64,000 nucleotides of DNA from Streptomyces sp. CB02261 (GCF_001905665.1 NZ_LIVX01000001.1:1146869-1210868); one strand, 5' to 3'; positions 24,791-33,750 are shown, counted from the stretch's first letter. Made by a program: numbers and translations. Notes: a model not told the origin generated them from the sequence alone.

Positions 24791-25324
24791 GTCACGCGCT
24801 CCCTGCTGTCCGTGGTCGGGGCTGCTCCGGTGATGTCCCCGGGGTCCCTGTCCTCTGTTGTGACCCGTCCGGGTGTCCGACCCACTTTAGTGCCGCCGAA
24901 CGGGGTACCGGCGGGTCGTCCACAGGGCGATTCCGATGCCGGTCGGCGGAGTCACCGGGTGTTCCTCGGGGTGGGAGCCCGGGCGCCGGGGCGCCGAGAC
25001 GGTCCCGGTTCCCGTCCTGGAACGACCGGCCACCTGTCCGGAAGAAGACGCTCCTGAGACCGCGACGGTTGCCGGGCACCTTCCGATGGCATGCTCAACC
25101 AGGCATTTTTACGTCCACAGCCGACCAATCAAGATCACTTCCGGCCGACCCGGGGGCGGGCTGTCGGTGGCAGGTGCGAGGATGCCTCCAGCACGTCGCG
25201 TCGAGGGGTCGGGAGCCCCCGCGCCGTGCCGACCTGTACCGGACGACGCGTCCGTGCCGGGTGGGGGGAGTCACAGGGCGGTCCCCCTGCCGGGCATGTC
25301 GCGCAGAAGGGACCGCTGACGGCG
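24791..25324. promoter_or_regulatory. Divergent intergenic region between the kinase and FHA genes
   Basis: 534 bases with no convincing gene. An AT-rich patch at about 25090-25140 stands out. On the minus strand it reads TTGATT, 16 bases, AAAAAT, a possible promoter for the kinase with a leader of about 300 bases. The FHA gene promoter probably lies nearby. I recognise no known riboswitch. Confidence 0.4.
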
Positions 25325-28300
25325 ATGCAGATCCGGCTGACCGTCCTCGCGCCGTACGCCGGCCACGGCACCGGGCGCGCCTGCGACGTGCTCGTCACGG
25401 CCCCCGCCGGGACGGCCCTCGCCGCCGTGGCATCGAATCTCGCCGCGGCCGTCACGGGCCCCGACACCTCCGCCTCCGGCACGACCGTGCTCTACGCGGG
25501 CGCGGAGCGGCTCGACCCCCGTCGCACCGTCCTCGGCGAGCCGCCGCTGGTCGACGGCGCCGTGCTCTCGCTCCAGGTCCCTGGACCGGACGACCGCGTC
25601 GGCGAGAAGGCCTCCGCCCGGCTGCACGTGGTGGCGGGTCCGGACGCGGGCGGGGTGCACCTGCTGCACGGCGGACCGATCAGAATCGGCCGTTCCGTCG
25701 ACGCCGACGTTCCGCTCGACGACCCGGACGTCTCCCGTGCCCACTGCGTGGTGACCGTCGGCGAGGACGGCCGGGTCACGGTCGCCGACCGCGGCTCGAC
25801 GAACGGCACGACCCTCGACGGCGAGCCGGTCGGCGACCGCCCGGTGCGGTTCGCGCCGGGCGCGCTGCTGCGGCTCGGCGAGTCGGCCCTCCGCCTGACC
25901 GGCGCGGGCGACGACCTGCGCGGTACGGACGCGAGGGCGACGGCCCCGGACGGCGAGGGCCATCTGCGGATCGCGTGCGGAGCGGGCGGCCCGGACGGGA
26001 CGGCTCGGACCGACCGGCCGGCGCACGCGGGCGTGCCCGGCGCGGCTCCCGGCCTTCCCACGGACGACGCCACCCACGGCGGCGCGGGCGGTGCCCTGTA
26101 CGGCGGCGCGGCCTCGGAGGCGTACGCCGACCCGTACGACGCCGCTCCCCCGGGTGACCTCGGCGACGGACCGGAGGACCCCGCCGCCGACGGGGCCCGG
26201 CAGACCCGGGGCGAGGCCCCGACCGCCCCCACGCGCGCGGGTGGCAGGCGCGGGCTCGGCGCCTGGGCCAGACGTCTGGCGGGCGGCCGCGAGGAGCTCC
26301 CGGCGTCCGCCGCGGGCCCCCGCACCGCCCCGGACACCCACGCCGGCGCCCGGCCCGGCACCCGCGCGCGGGACGGCGTGCCCGCGCCCGGCCCCGCGGC
26401 CGACACCTGGCCCGACCCGGCCACCCTCCTGCTCACCGCCCTCGGCCCCGGCCCCCGGCTCTGGGAGCGCGACGAGGACCACCCCGAGTCCCTGGTGGTC
26501 CGGCTCGGCACGACGGACCGCGCGGAGCTCTCCGGCGTGCCCGTCACCGTGGGACTGCGCGAGGCCGGCTCCCTCGGCCTCGCGGGCCCCGCCGACCGGC
26601 TCGCCGGACTCACCCGGTCGGTGGTCGCCCAGCTCGCCGCCCTGCACTCCCCCTCCGACCTGGAGATCGTGCTGATCAGCGCCGACCGGAACCGCTCGCT
26701 CGACGAGCGGCGCCGTGCCTGGGGCTGGCTCGGCTGGCTCCCGCACGTCCGGCCGGCCCACGGCCAGGACTGCCGCCTGCTCCTGGCGTACGACCGCGAG
26801 CAGGCCCAGGCCCGTACGGCGGAGCTGACCCGAAGGCTCGACGACGGCCCGCTCGGCCCCGGCTGGCCCAGCGCCGACCGCGCGTCCGTCGCCGAGGCCG
26901 CAGCCCGCCACGAGGGACCGCGTACGGTCGTGGTCGTCGACGGCGACCCGGGTTCGGCGGCGCTCCGCGAGACGGTGGCGCGGCTGGCCGGAGCGGGTGC
27001 GGCCGCCGGTATCCACCTCCTGTGCCTCGCCGAGGCGCCCTCGGCCTCCCCGGTCTCGCCGGTGGCCGCCACCTACGAGACCGCCTGCGCCGCGTCGCTC
27101 GCGTTCCGCGAGTGCGGAGCCGCCGTGCTCCTCAGCGGCGACGTGGCGACGGCGCTGCGGCTGCTGCGGACCGCCGGCGGCCGGGTCGCGGGCCATGGCA
27201 CCGTCGGCGTGGTCGACGCGGTGTCCGTCGCGTGGGCCGAGCGGTTCGGGCGCGCGCTGGCCCCCCTGCGTACGGACACGACGGCGGTCCCGGGGGCCCG
27301 TGCCGCCGCCCTGCCCCCGTCGGCACGGCTCCTTGACGAGCTCGGACTCGCCCGCGCCACCCCCGCCTCCCTGATGGCCCGCTGGGCCTCCGCCGGTGAC
27401 GGTACGGCGGTGCTGGGCGCCGGTCCGCGCGGCCCGCTCGCGGTGGACCTCACCCGGGAGGGCCCGCACCTGCTGATCGAGGGCCCCGCGGGAAGCGGCC
27501 GGACGGAGCTCCTCCGCTCGATCGCCGCCTCGCTCGCGGCCGGCGGGCGCCCCGACCGGCTCGGCCTGCTCCTGGTGGACGGGGCGGGCGGTGAGCGCGG
27601 CGAAGGACTCGCGGCCTGTACGGAGCTGCCGCACGTCACCGAGCACCTGGTCGCCTCGGACCCGGTGCGGATGCGGGAGTTCGCGCAGGCGCTCGGCGCG
27701 GAGCTGAAGCGCCGGGCGGAGCTCATCGGCGACGGCCACTTCGCCGACCGCCGGGGCACGCGCGGGAACGACCGGCTGATCGGCCAGCGCGCCCCGAGCG
27801 CGGCGGAGTCCGTGCCCCAGGGGGCCCGCGCGACCGTCCGGCTCCAGGACGCCGACGACGTCGACGGCCGGACCAGCGGCCGCACGCTGCGCACGGGCGA
27901 CGGCACGATCGGCGCCCTCCCGAGAAGCCGCGGCGGACGCGCGGACGACCTCGGCGGCCGCCCCAGCGGCCGGATCACGTACGGCACCCCCGAAGGCCGG
28001 GCGAACGGCCGCCCCACACCCCCCGAGGAGCGGGACACCGGCAGAACGCCCTACCCCGGCGACCTGGACGACCGCCCCGGCGCCCGGACCGCGCACCCGG
28101 CCGACGACTCCCGCCCCAGCGGCCGAACCCCGTACCCGGGCGACGTCGACCACCGCGCCAGCGGCCGTACTCCGTACCCCGGCGACCTCGACAGGCGACC
28201 GAGCAGCCGCACTTCCCGCACGGGCGACCTCGACAGCCGCGCCAGCGGGCGGACTTCGCACCCGGGCGACCTCGACTCCCGAGCCAGCGGCCGAACCCCC

Positions 28301-29806
28301 TACCCCGGCGACCACGACAACCGCCCCGGCGGCCGAACCCCGTACCCCGGCGACGTCGACAACCGCCCCAGCAGCCGCACTCCCCGCACGGGCGACCTCG
28401 ACAGCCGCGCCAGCGGCAGGACTTCGTACCCGGGCGACCTCGACTCCCGCCCCAGCGGCCGAAACCCCTACCCCGGCGACCTCGACAGCCGCGCCAGCGG
28501 GCGGACTTCGCACCCGGGCGACCTCGACAGCCGCGCCAGCGGCCGAACCCCGTACCCCGGCGACCTCGACTCCCGTCCCAGCGGCCGAACCCCGTACCCC
28601 GGCGACCACGACAACCGCCCCGGCAGCCGCACTTCGTACCCGGGCGGCGACGATCTCGGGGCCCGTCCGAGCGGCCGGACCGCGTACCCCGGGGGCGACC
28701 TCGGGGCCCGTCCCAGCAGTCGTACGCTCCGCACGGGCGACGGCGACCTCGGCGACCAGCCGAGCGGCCGCGCCCCCCGCGCGCGGACCGGCGGCCTCAC
28801 GGACCACTCCGGCGAACGCGTATCCCGGCCGGGAGCCGAGGACCGCGGCGGCCACCCCGGCGGACGCAGCCCCCGCCCCGGAGCCGAGGACCTCGGCGGC
28901 CCCTCCAGCGGACGCGTCCCCCGCCCCGCAGCCGGCGACCTCACCGACCACCCCAGCGGACGCGTACCCCGCCCCGGAGACGGCTCCCTCGACGGGCGGT
29001 CCGGTGTCCGGGCGCGGCCCGACGCCCTTCTGGCCGACTCGCCCAGTGGCCGGTTGCCGCGGCGGGACGGCGGTGCGCTCGACGACCGCCCGAGCAGCCG
29101 CACCCTGCGGACGGGCGACGGCGACCTCACCGAGCGTCCGAGCGGGCGCGTGCCCCGCCCCGCCGGGGAGGATTCCGGGGGCCGGAGCTCCCGGGCGGCC
29201 GGGGACGAGGCCGGCGGCCGGATTCCCCGTCCCGCCACCGGCGAGCCGCAGGCCAGGGCAGGGGGCCCCGCCCACCTTCCCCGGCTCGTCGTCCTCGTCG
29301 ACGACTTCGACGCCCTGGTCGCCCCCGCGCTCGGCGCCTCCGGCCGGCCCGCCGCGGGCTCGGTCGTGCGGGCCCTGGAGGCGGTCGCGCGCAACGGCGA
29401 GCGGCTCGGCGTGCACCTCGTCGCGACCTCCGCGCGCCCGGACCGGACCGCCGACACGGAGCTGGCGCACGGAGCCCGGCTGCGGATCGTGCTCGACGCG
29501 CCCCCGGTGACCGCCGGGCCCGACGTGCCGGCGGCCGGACGCGGGCGCCTCGGGCATCCGGACGGCCGGGTCACCCCCTTCCAGGCGGGCCGCGTCACCG
29601 GCCGGATCCCCCGGACGGCGACGCTCCGCCCGACGGTCGTGCCGCTGGAGTGGGAGCGCATGGGCGATCCGCCCACCCGCCGCCCGGTCCGCGAGCTGGG
29701 CAACGGGCCGACGGATCTGGCGCTCCTGGCGAGCGCGCTCGACCGGGCCGCCCGCTCGGTCGAGGCGACTCCCGTGCCCCCGCTGACCCCCTCGCCCCAC
29801 GGCTGA
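25325..29806 (+). CDS. FHA-domain, EssC/FtsK-like protein with a large repeat insertion
   Basis: 1493 residues from ATG 25325; a longer in-frame ORF upstream has non-typical sequence. Residues 1-90 resemble a ubiquitin-like YukD-type domain. An FHA domain follows (about 100-190: GGPIRIGRSVDADVPL, VSRAHCVV, GSTNGTTLDG), then an acidic/Pro linker, an EssC-like D0 region (about 360-690) and an FtsK-type ATPase domain. Its P-loop reads GPAGSGRTELL (about 720-730), with Arg in place of the Walker A Lys. Walker B (LVVLVDDFDAL) comes only at about 1321, because some 450 residues of SGRTPYPGDLDSRA-type repeats are inserted in between. It is probably a degenerate, phosphothreonine-binding ATPase homologue, not a secretion motor; no WXG100 genes are nearby. 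Two Ser/Thr kinases are divergent neighbours. Confidence 0.8.
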   Translation: MQIRLTVLAPYAGHGTGRACDVLVTAPAGTALAAVASNLAAAVTGPDTSASGTTVLYAGAERLDPRRTVLGEPPLVDGAVLSLQVPGPDDRVGEKASARLHVVAGPDAGGVHLLHGGPIRIGRSVDADVPLDDPDVSRAHCVVTVGEDGRVTVADRGSTNGTTLDGEPVGDRPVRFAPGALLRLGESALRLTGAGDDLRGTDARATAPDGEGHLRIACGAGGPDGTARTDRPAHAGVPGAAPGLPTDDATHGGAGGALYGGAASEAYADPYDAAPPGDLGDGPEDPAADGARQTRGEAPTAPTRAGGRRGLGAWARRLAGGREELPASAAGPRTAPDTHAGARPGTRARDGVPAPGPAADTWPDPATLLLTALGPGPRLWERDEDHPESLVVRLGTTDRAELSGVPVTVGLREAGSLGLAGPADRLAGLTRSVVAQLAALHSPSDLEIVLISADRNRSLDERRRAWGWLGWLPHVRPAHGQDCRLLLAYDREQAQARTAELTRRLDDGPLGPGWPSADRASVAEAAARHEGPRTVVVVDGDPGSAALRETVARLAGAGAAAGIHLLCLAEAPSASPVSPVAATYETACAASLAFRECGAAVLLSGDVATALRLLRTAGGRVAGHGTVGVVDAVSVAWAERFGRALAPLRTDTTAVPGARAAALPPSARLLDELGLARATPASLMARWASAGDGTAVLGAGPRGPLAVDLTREGPHLLIEGPAGSGRTELLRSIAASLAAGGRPDRLGLLLVDGAGGERGEGLAACTELPHVTEHLVASDPVRMREFAQALGAELKRRAELIGDGHFADRRGTRGNDRLIGQRAPSAAESVPQGARATVRLQDADDVDGRTSGRTLRTGDGTIGALPRSRGGRADDLGGRPSGRITYGTPEGRANGRPTPPEERDTGRTPYPGDLDDRPGARTAHPADDSRPSGRTPYPGDVDHRASGRTPYPGDLDRRPSSRTSRTGDLDSRASGRTSHPGDLDSRASGRTPYPGDHDNRPGGRTPYPGDVDNRPSSRTPRTGDLDSRASGRTSYPGDLDSRPSGRNPYPGDLDSRASGRTSHPGDLDSRASGRTPYPGDLDSRPSGRTPYPGDHDNRPGSRTSYPGGDDLGARPSGRTAYPGGDLGARPSSRTLRTGDGDLGDQPSGRAPRARTGGLTDHSGERVSRPGAEDRGGHPGGRSPRPGAEDLGGPSSGRVPRPAAGDLTDHPSGRVPRPGDGSLDGRSGVRARPDALLADSPSGRLPRRDGGALDDRPSSRTLRTGDGDLTERPSGRVPRPAGEDSGGRSSRAAGDEAGGRIPRPATGEPQARAGGPAHLPRLVVLVDDFDALVAPALGASGRPAAGSVVRALEAVARNGERLGVHLVATSARPDRTADTELAHGARLRIVLDAPPVTAGPDVPAAGRGRLGHPDGRVTPFQAGRVTGRIPRTATLRPTVVPLEWERMGDPPTRRPVRELGNGPTDLALLASALDRAARSVEATPVPPLTPSPHG
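28036..28710. repeat. 42-nt minisatellite inside the FHA/FtsK-like gene
   Basis: About 15 near-exact copies of a 42-base unit encoding a 14-residue repeat (SGRTPYPGDLDSRA consensus; variants RTSHPGDL, RTPRTGDL, DHDNRPG). More degenerate 12-16 residue units flank it out to about 27,860 and 29,260. Higher-order blocks (RTSHPGDLDSRASGRT) recur, which shows stepwise expansion. Reading frame is kept throughout. Confidence 0.92.
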
Positions 29807-29929
29807 CGCCACGTCACGAGGCCGTCACGATCGCCCGCTTGACACGGAAGGCGGTATTGCGGGGCCCCGCCACCCGGCGTAGACCTGTCGGCACGGGACA
29901 GCGACGCGCACAGGAGAGACGGGGCAGCG

Positions 29930-31294
29930 ATGCGTACAACTCTTCGTCCACGCAAGGCCGCAGTGAGCATGACGGCGTTCGCCGCGCTCGCCGCACTCGC
30001 CCTCGCGGCGTGCGGCGGCGGCGGGGCCGAGAAGAAACCGGGGGACACCGCGCCCAGTGGCGGCGCGCTCCCCCTCAAGGGCGAGAAGATCGAGGTCGCC
30101 GCCGTCTGGACGGGACCGGAGCAGGAGAACTTCACGAAGGTTCTGCGGGAGTTCGAGAAGCGCACGGGAGCGACCGTCACCTTCGTGCCGGCCCAGGACC
30201 CGATCGTGAACTTCCTCGGCACGAAGATCGCGGGCGGTTCGCCGCCCGACGTGGCGATGCTCCCGCAGGTCGGCGCGATCCAGCAGGCCGCCGCCCAGAA
30301 GTGGCTCAAGCCGGTCGGCCCGGAGGTCAAGGCCCAGCTGGCGGCGAACTACTCCCGCGGCTGGCAGGAGCTCGGCGCGGTCGACGGCACCCAGTACGGG
30401 GTCTACTTCAAGGCCGCCAACAAGTCCCTGGTCTGGTACAACGCCGCCGTCTTCGAGAACGCGGGCGCCACCGAGCCGAAGACCTGGAAGGAGTTCCTCA
30501 GCACGGCCGAGACGATCTCGGCCTCCGGCGTCACCCCGGTCTCGGTCGGCGGCGCGGACGGCTGGACCCTCACCGACTGGTTCGAGAACGTCTACCTCTC
30601 CCAGGCCGGCCCGGCCAAGTACGACCAGCTGGCGAAGCACACGATCAAGTGGACCGATCCGTCGGTCACCGCGGCCCTGACCACGCTCGCCGAACTCTTC
30701 GGCAAGCCGGCGCTGCTCGCCGGCGGGACGAGCGGCGCGCTGCAGACGGAGTACCCGGTCTCGGTCACCCAGACCTTCACCGGCGGCGACCAGCCCAAGG
30801 GGGCGATGGTCTTCGAGGGCGACTTCGCCGCGGTGAACATCGCGCAGACGAAGGCGAAGATCGGTACGGACGCGAAGGTCTTCCCGTTCCCCACCGTCGG
30901 CGCGGGCTCCAGCCCGGTGGTGACGGCCGGCGACGCGGCCGTGGCCCTGAAGGACACCAAGGGCGCGCAGGCGCTGCTCGCCTTCCTCGCCTCCCCGGAC
31001 GCGGCGAAGATCTGGGCGGCCGAGGGCGGCTTCCTCTCCCCGAACAAGAACCTGGACCCGGCGGCGTACCCGAACGACGTCCAGCGCGAGATCGCGAAGG
31101 CGCTCATCGGCGCCGGTGACGCCTTCCGCTTCGACATGTCGGACCAGATGCCGCAGTCCTTCGGCGGGACGCCGGGCAAGGGCGAGTGGAAGGCGCTCCA
31201 GGACTTCCTGAAGAACCCGAAGGACATCGCGGGGACGCAGGCACGTCTGGAGGCGGACGCGGCGAAGGCGTACCGGGCCGCGGCGAAGGGCTGA
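29930..31294 (+). CDS. ABC transporter sugar-binding lipoprotein
   Basis: 454 residues. A lipoprotein signal peptide ends in the lipobox LAAC (Cys28), followed by a Gly-rich tether and a family 1 solute-binding fold (WTGPEQENFTKVLREFEKRT, GSPPDVAMLPQ, YGVYFKAANKSLVWYNAAVF). This type binds oligosaccharides, often alpha-glucosides, outside the membrane. It is the first gene of a three-gene transporter set; the first permease starts 10 bases after its stop. No ATPase gene is included, so a shared multiple-sugar ATPase such as MsiK would be needed (known for Streptomyces; inference here). No adjacent repressor gene is present. AGGAGAG lies about 12 bases before the start. Confidence 0.93.
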   Translation: MRTTLRPRKAAVSMTAFAALAALALAACGGGGAEKKPGDTAPSGGALPLKGEKIEVAAVWTGPEQENFTKVLREFEKRTGATVTFVPAQDPIVNFLGTKIAGGSPPDVAMLPQVGAIQQAAAQKWLKPVGPEVKAQLAANYSRGWQELGAVDGTQYGVYFKAANKSLVWYNAAVFENAGATEPKTWKEFLSTAETISASGVTPVSVGGADGWTLTDWFENVYLSQAGPAKYDQLAKHTIKWTDPSVTAALTTLAELFGKPALLAGGTSGALQTEYPVSVTQTFTGGDQPKGAMVFEGDFAAVNIAQTKAKIGTDAKVFPFPTVGAGSSPVVTAGDAAVALKDTKGAQALLAFLASPDAAKIWAAEGGFLSPNKNLDPAAYPNDVQREIAKALIGAGDAFRFDMSDQMPQSFGGTPGKGEWKALQDFLKNPKDIAGTQARLEADAAKAYRAAAKG

Positions 31295-31303
31295 GGCCCC
31301 GGC

Positions 31304-32674
31304 ATGCCGAGGACCATCCGCGACCGCGGCGGCGTCACGAGCGGCGGCGTCACGAGCGTCGCCGCCAGGGGCGGCAACGGCAGGAGCGGCAACGGCAGGC
31401 GCAGGACGGTGGCGGCGGGGTTCCTGCTGCCCGCCCTGCTGCTGCTCGGCGCGCTCGTCGTCTACCCGATCGGGTACTCCGTCCAGCGCTCGCTCTTCGA
31501 CCGCTCCGGCGACTCCTTCGTCGGCCTGGACAACTACATCGCCCTCGTCACCGACGAGTCGCTCCGCACCGCCGTCCGCAACAACCTGATCTGGCTGGTG
31601 CTCGCCCCCGCCGTGGCGACCGCCCTCGGACTGGTCTTCGCCGTGCTCACGGAACGGGTGCGCTGGGGCACGGCGTTCAAGCTGGTCGTCTTCATGCCGA
31701 TGGCGATCTCGATGCTCGCCGCCGGGATCATCTTCCGGCTCGTCTACGAGCAGGACCCGGACCGCGGGGTCGCCAACGCCGTCTGGGTCGGGGTCCACGA
31801 CACCTTCGCCGAGTCGTCCGGCTTCCCCCGGGCCCGGCCGCTGCCCGTCCACCCGCTGGAACCGGCGGGCGGGGGCGCGTTCGTCACGAAGGAGCCGGTG
31901 CGGGCCGGGGAGCCGGTGCGGCTGCCGCTGGTCGGGGTGGCGCCGGGGCAGATGCCGGAGGAGGCCCGGCCGGCCCGCGAGAGCGCGCCGTCGCCGGGGA
32001 CCGTCGTCGGCACGGCGTGGCTGGACTTCACCCGGGGCGGCGGCGGGCGGCCGAACGCCGTCGACCCGGCGGAACTGGGCCTGGCGGGGCTGCGGATCGA
32101 GGCCGTACGGGACGGCACGGTGGTCGCCAGGGCCACAGCCGCCGCGGACGGCACGTTCACGCTGCCCGCCGACCGTGTCGACGGAGCCGTCCTGCGGCTG
32201 CCCGCGAGCAACTTCCGGGAGCAGTACAACGGCGTGGAGTGGCTGGGGCCGTCGCTCGTGACCCCGGCGGTCATCGGGGCGTACGTGTGGATGTGGGCCG
32301 GGTTCGCGATGGTGCTGATCGGCGCCGGGCTGGCCGCCGTGCCGCGCGAGCTGCTCGAAGCGGCGCGGGTGGACGGGGCGAACGAGTGGCAGGTGTTCCG
32401 CCGGATCACGGTGCCGCTGCTCGCCCCGGTCCTCGCGGTCGTCCTCGTCACCCTGATGATCAACGTGCTCAAGGTCTTCGACCTGGTCTTCGTCATCGCG
32501 CCGGGCTCCGCCCAGGACGACGCGAACGTGCTCGCGCTCCAGTTGTACCGCTCGTCCTTCGGTACGGACGCCGATCTCGGGGTCGGCTCGGCCATCGCCG
32601 TGCTGCTGCTGCTCCTGGTGGTGCCGGTGATGGTCTTCAACATCCGCCGCCTGCGCCGGGAGGCCCGCCGATGA
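31304..32674 (+). CDS. Sugar ABC transporter permease with large extracytoplasmic insertion
   Basis: 456 residues of a MalF-type permease. Helices occur near the N-terminus and at about 100-160; the EAA loop RELLEAARVDGANEWQVFRRI and the last helices lie in the C-terminal third. Between TM3 and TM4 (about residues 166-311) is an insertion with a Pro/Arg-rich part. It continues with a beta-rich module (AGLRIEAVRDGTVVARATAAADGTFTLPA) resembling a carboxypeptidase-regulatory-like or prealbumin-like domain. In position it parallels the P2 loop of E. coli MalF, which contacts the binding protein. It overlaps the second permease by 4 bases. Confidence 0.92.
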   Translation: MPRTIRDRGGVTSGGVTSVAARGGNGRSGNGRRRTVAAGFLLPALLLLGALVVYPIGYSVQRSLFDRSGDSFVGLDNYIALVTDESLRTAVRNNLIWLVLAPAVATALGLVFAVLTERVRWGTAFKLVVFMPMAISMLAAGIIFRLVYEQDPDRGVANAVWVGVHDTFAESSGFPRARPLPVHPLEPAGGGAFVTKEPVRAGEPVRLPLVGVAPGQMPEEARPARESAPSPGTVVGTAWLDFTRGGGGRPNAVDPAELGLAGLRIEAVRDGTVVARATAAADGTFTLPADRVDGAVLRLPASNFREQYNGVEWLGPSLVTPAVIGAYVWMWAGFAMVLIGAGLAAVPRELLEAARVDGANEWQVFRRITVPLLAPVLAVVLVTLMINVLKVFDLVFVIAPGSAQDDANVLALQLYRSSFGTDADLGVGSAIAVLLLLLVVPVMVFNIRRLRREARR

Positions 32675-33546
32675 GTTCCCCCGACGTCCGGTCGTCCCGC
32701 CCCCTCGTCGCGCGGGTCGCCGCCCGCGCCGCCGGGGGCGCGGTGCGCGTGTTCCTCGTCCTGGCCGGGCTGTTCTGGCTGCTGCCGACGGTGGGGCTGC
32801 TGCTCTCCTCGCTGCGCTCGCCGTCCGACATCGCGGCGAGCGGCTGGTGGCAGGTGTTCACGGCCCCGGCGCGGCTGACCACCGAGAACTACACCCATCT
32901 CCTCGCGAACGACACGATCACCGGCTCCCTGGGCTCCACCGTCCTGATCACGGTCCCGGCCACCCTGCTGGTGCTCGTGATCGGCTCGTTCGCCGGGTAC
33001 GCGTTCGCGTGGCTGGAGTTCCCGGGCCGGGACTGGTGGTTCCTGGGCGTGGTCGCGCTGCTCGTGGTGCCGGTGCAGGTCGCCCTGGTCCCGGTGTCGA
33101 AGCTCTTCGGGGCGGTGGGGCTCTTCGAGACGACGCTCGGGGTGGTCCTCTTCCACACGGCCTTCGGGCTTCCGTTCGCGATCTTCCTGCTGCGGAACTT
33201 CTTCGCGGAGATCCCGCGCGAGCTGCTGGAGGCGGCGCGCCTGGACGGGGCGGGCGAGATCCGCCTCTTCACCCGGGTGGTGCTGCCGCTCGGCGGTCCC
33301 GCGATCGCCTCGCTGGGGATCTTCCAGTTCCTGTGGGTCTGGAACGACATGCTGATCGCGCTGATCTTCGCTGACTCGCAGTCGCCTCCGATCACGGTGG
33401 CGCTCCAGCAGCAGGTGCGGCAGTTCGGCAACAACGTGGACGTGCTGGCGCCGGGCGCCTTCGTGTCGATGGTGGTGCCACTGGTGGTGTTCTTCGCGTT
33501 CCAGCGCCAGTTCGCGTCCGGGGTGATGGCGGGTGCGGTGAAGTAG
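32671..33546 (+). CDS. Sugar ABC transporter permease (MalG type)
   Basis: 291 residues with about six helices and the conserved EAA loop RELLEAARLDGAGEIRLFTRV that contacts the ATPase. The ATG at 32671 overlaps the stop of the preceding permease (ATGA), so the two are translationally coupled. The C-terminus FQRQFASGVMAGAVK is typical of the MalG family. The transporter operon ends here; the following bases are a gene remnant. Confidence 0.94.
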   Translation: MSSPDVRSSRPLVARVAARAAGGAVRVFLVLAGLFWLLPTVGLLLSSLRSPSDIAASGWWQVFTAPARLTTENYTHLLANDTITGSLGSTVLITVPATLLVLVIGSFAGYAFAWLEFPGRDWWFLGVVALLVVPVQVALVPVSKLFGAVGLFETTLGVVLFHTAFGLPFAIFLLRNFFAEIPRELLEAARLDGAGEIRLFTRVVLPLGGPAIASLGIFQFLWVWNDMLIALIFADSQSPPITVALQQQVRQFGNNVDVLAPGAFVSMVVPLVVFFAFQRQFASGVMAGAVK

Positions 33547-33554
33547 GCCCGCCG

Positions 33555-33719
33555 GATCAGTCGGTCTTCGTGGTCAGCCACGCGAACACCACCATCACGG
33601 AGACCTGCGAGCGGGCGCTGTGGCTGGAGTCCGGCACGCTGCGGAAGGACGGTCCGGCGGACGAGGTCGTCGCGGCGTACGAGGAGTTCACCAGGACAGG
33701 AGCGAAGGAAAAGGGGTAA
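33555..33719 (+). pseudogene. C-terminal remnant of a polysaccharide/teichoic-acid export ABC ATPase (TagH-like)
   Basis: Starting 9 bases after the permease stop, one frame reads DQSVFVVSHANTTITETCER, then ALWLESGTLRKDGPADEVV, AAYEEFTRTG and a stop at 33717-33719 (54 residues). This is the H-loop and C-terminal end typical of TagH/RfbE-type polysaccharide-export ABC ATPases (VSH, CxRxLWLExG, DGPxxEVVxxYxxF). No start codon, Walker A or Walker B remains. The rest was removed by a deletion whose left edge falls at the permease stop. The intact homologous gene in relatives would be several hundred codons longer. Confidence 0.75.
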
Positions 33720-33735
33720 TCAGGACAAAGAGGTC

Positions 33736-33750
33736 TACAGTACGGAGGGA
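33736..33750 (+). promoter_or_regulatory. -10 element placed for a leaderless transcript
   Basis: TACAGT (33736-33741) fits the TANNNT -10 consensus and ends 8 bases before the ATG at 33750, so transcription would begin at or next to the start codon. The GGAGG in between is too close (one base) to act as a normal ribosome binding site. The -35 is unclear. Confidence 0.35.

Noticed and set aside
22553..25057. 834-residue plus-strand frame over the kinase genes
   Set aside because: Shadow with Leu/Arg-rich low complexity; the minus-strand kinases have all catalytic motifs.
24936..25319. 127-residue plus-strand ORF before the FHA gene
   Set aside because: No ribosome binding site, low third-position GC bias and no similarity to a known family.
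28036..28710. CRISPR or VNTR outside genes
   Set aside because: The 42-nt units keep frame and encode a repeated peptide within the FHA gene; there are no unique spacers and no cas genes.
25271..29812. 1513-residue minus-strand frame across the FHA gene
   Set aside because: Antisense shadow of a GC-rich repeat gene; the forward frame has clear FHA and ATPase motifs.
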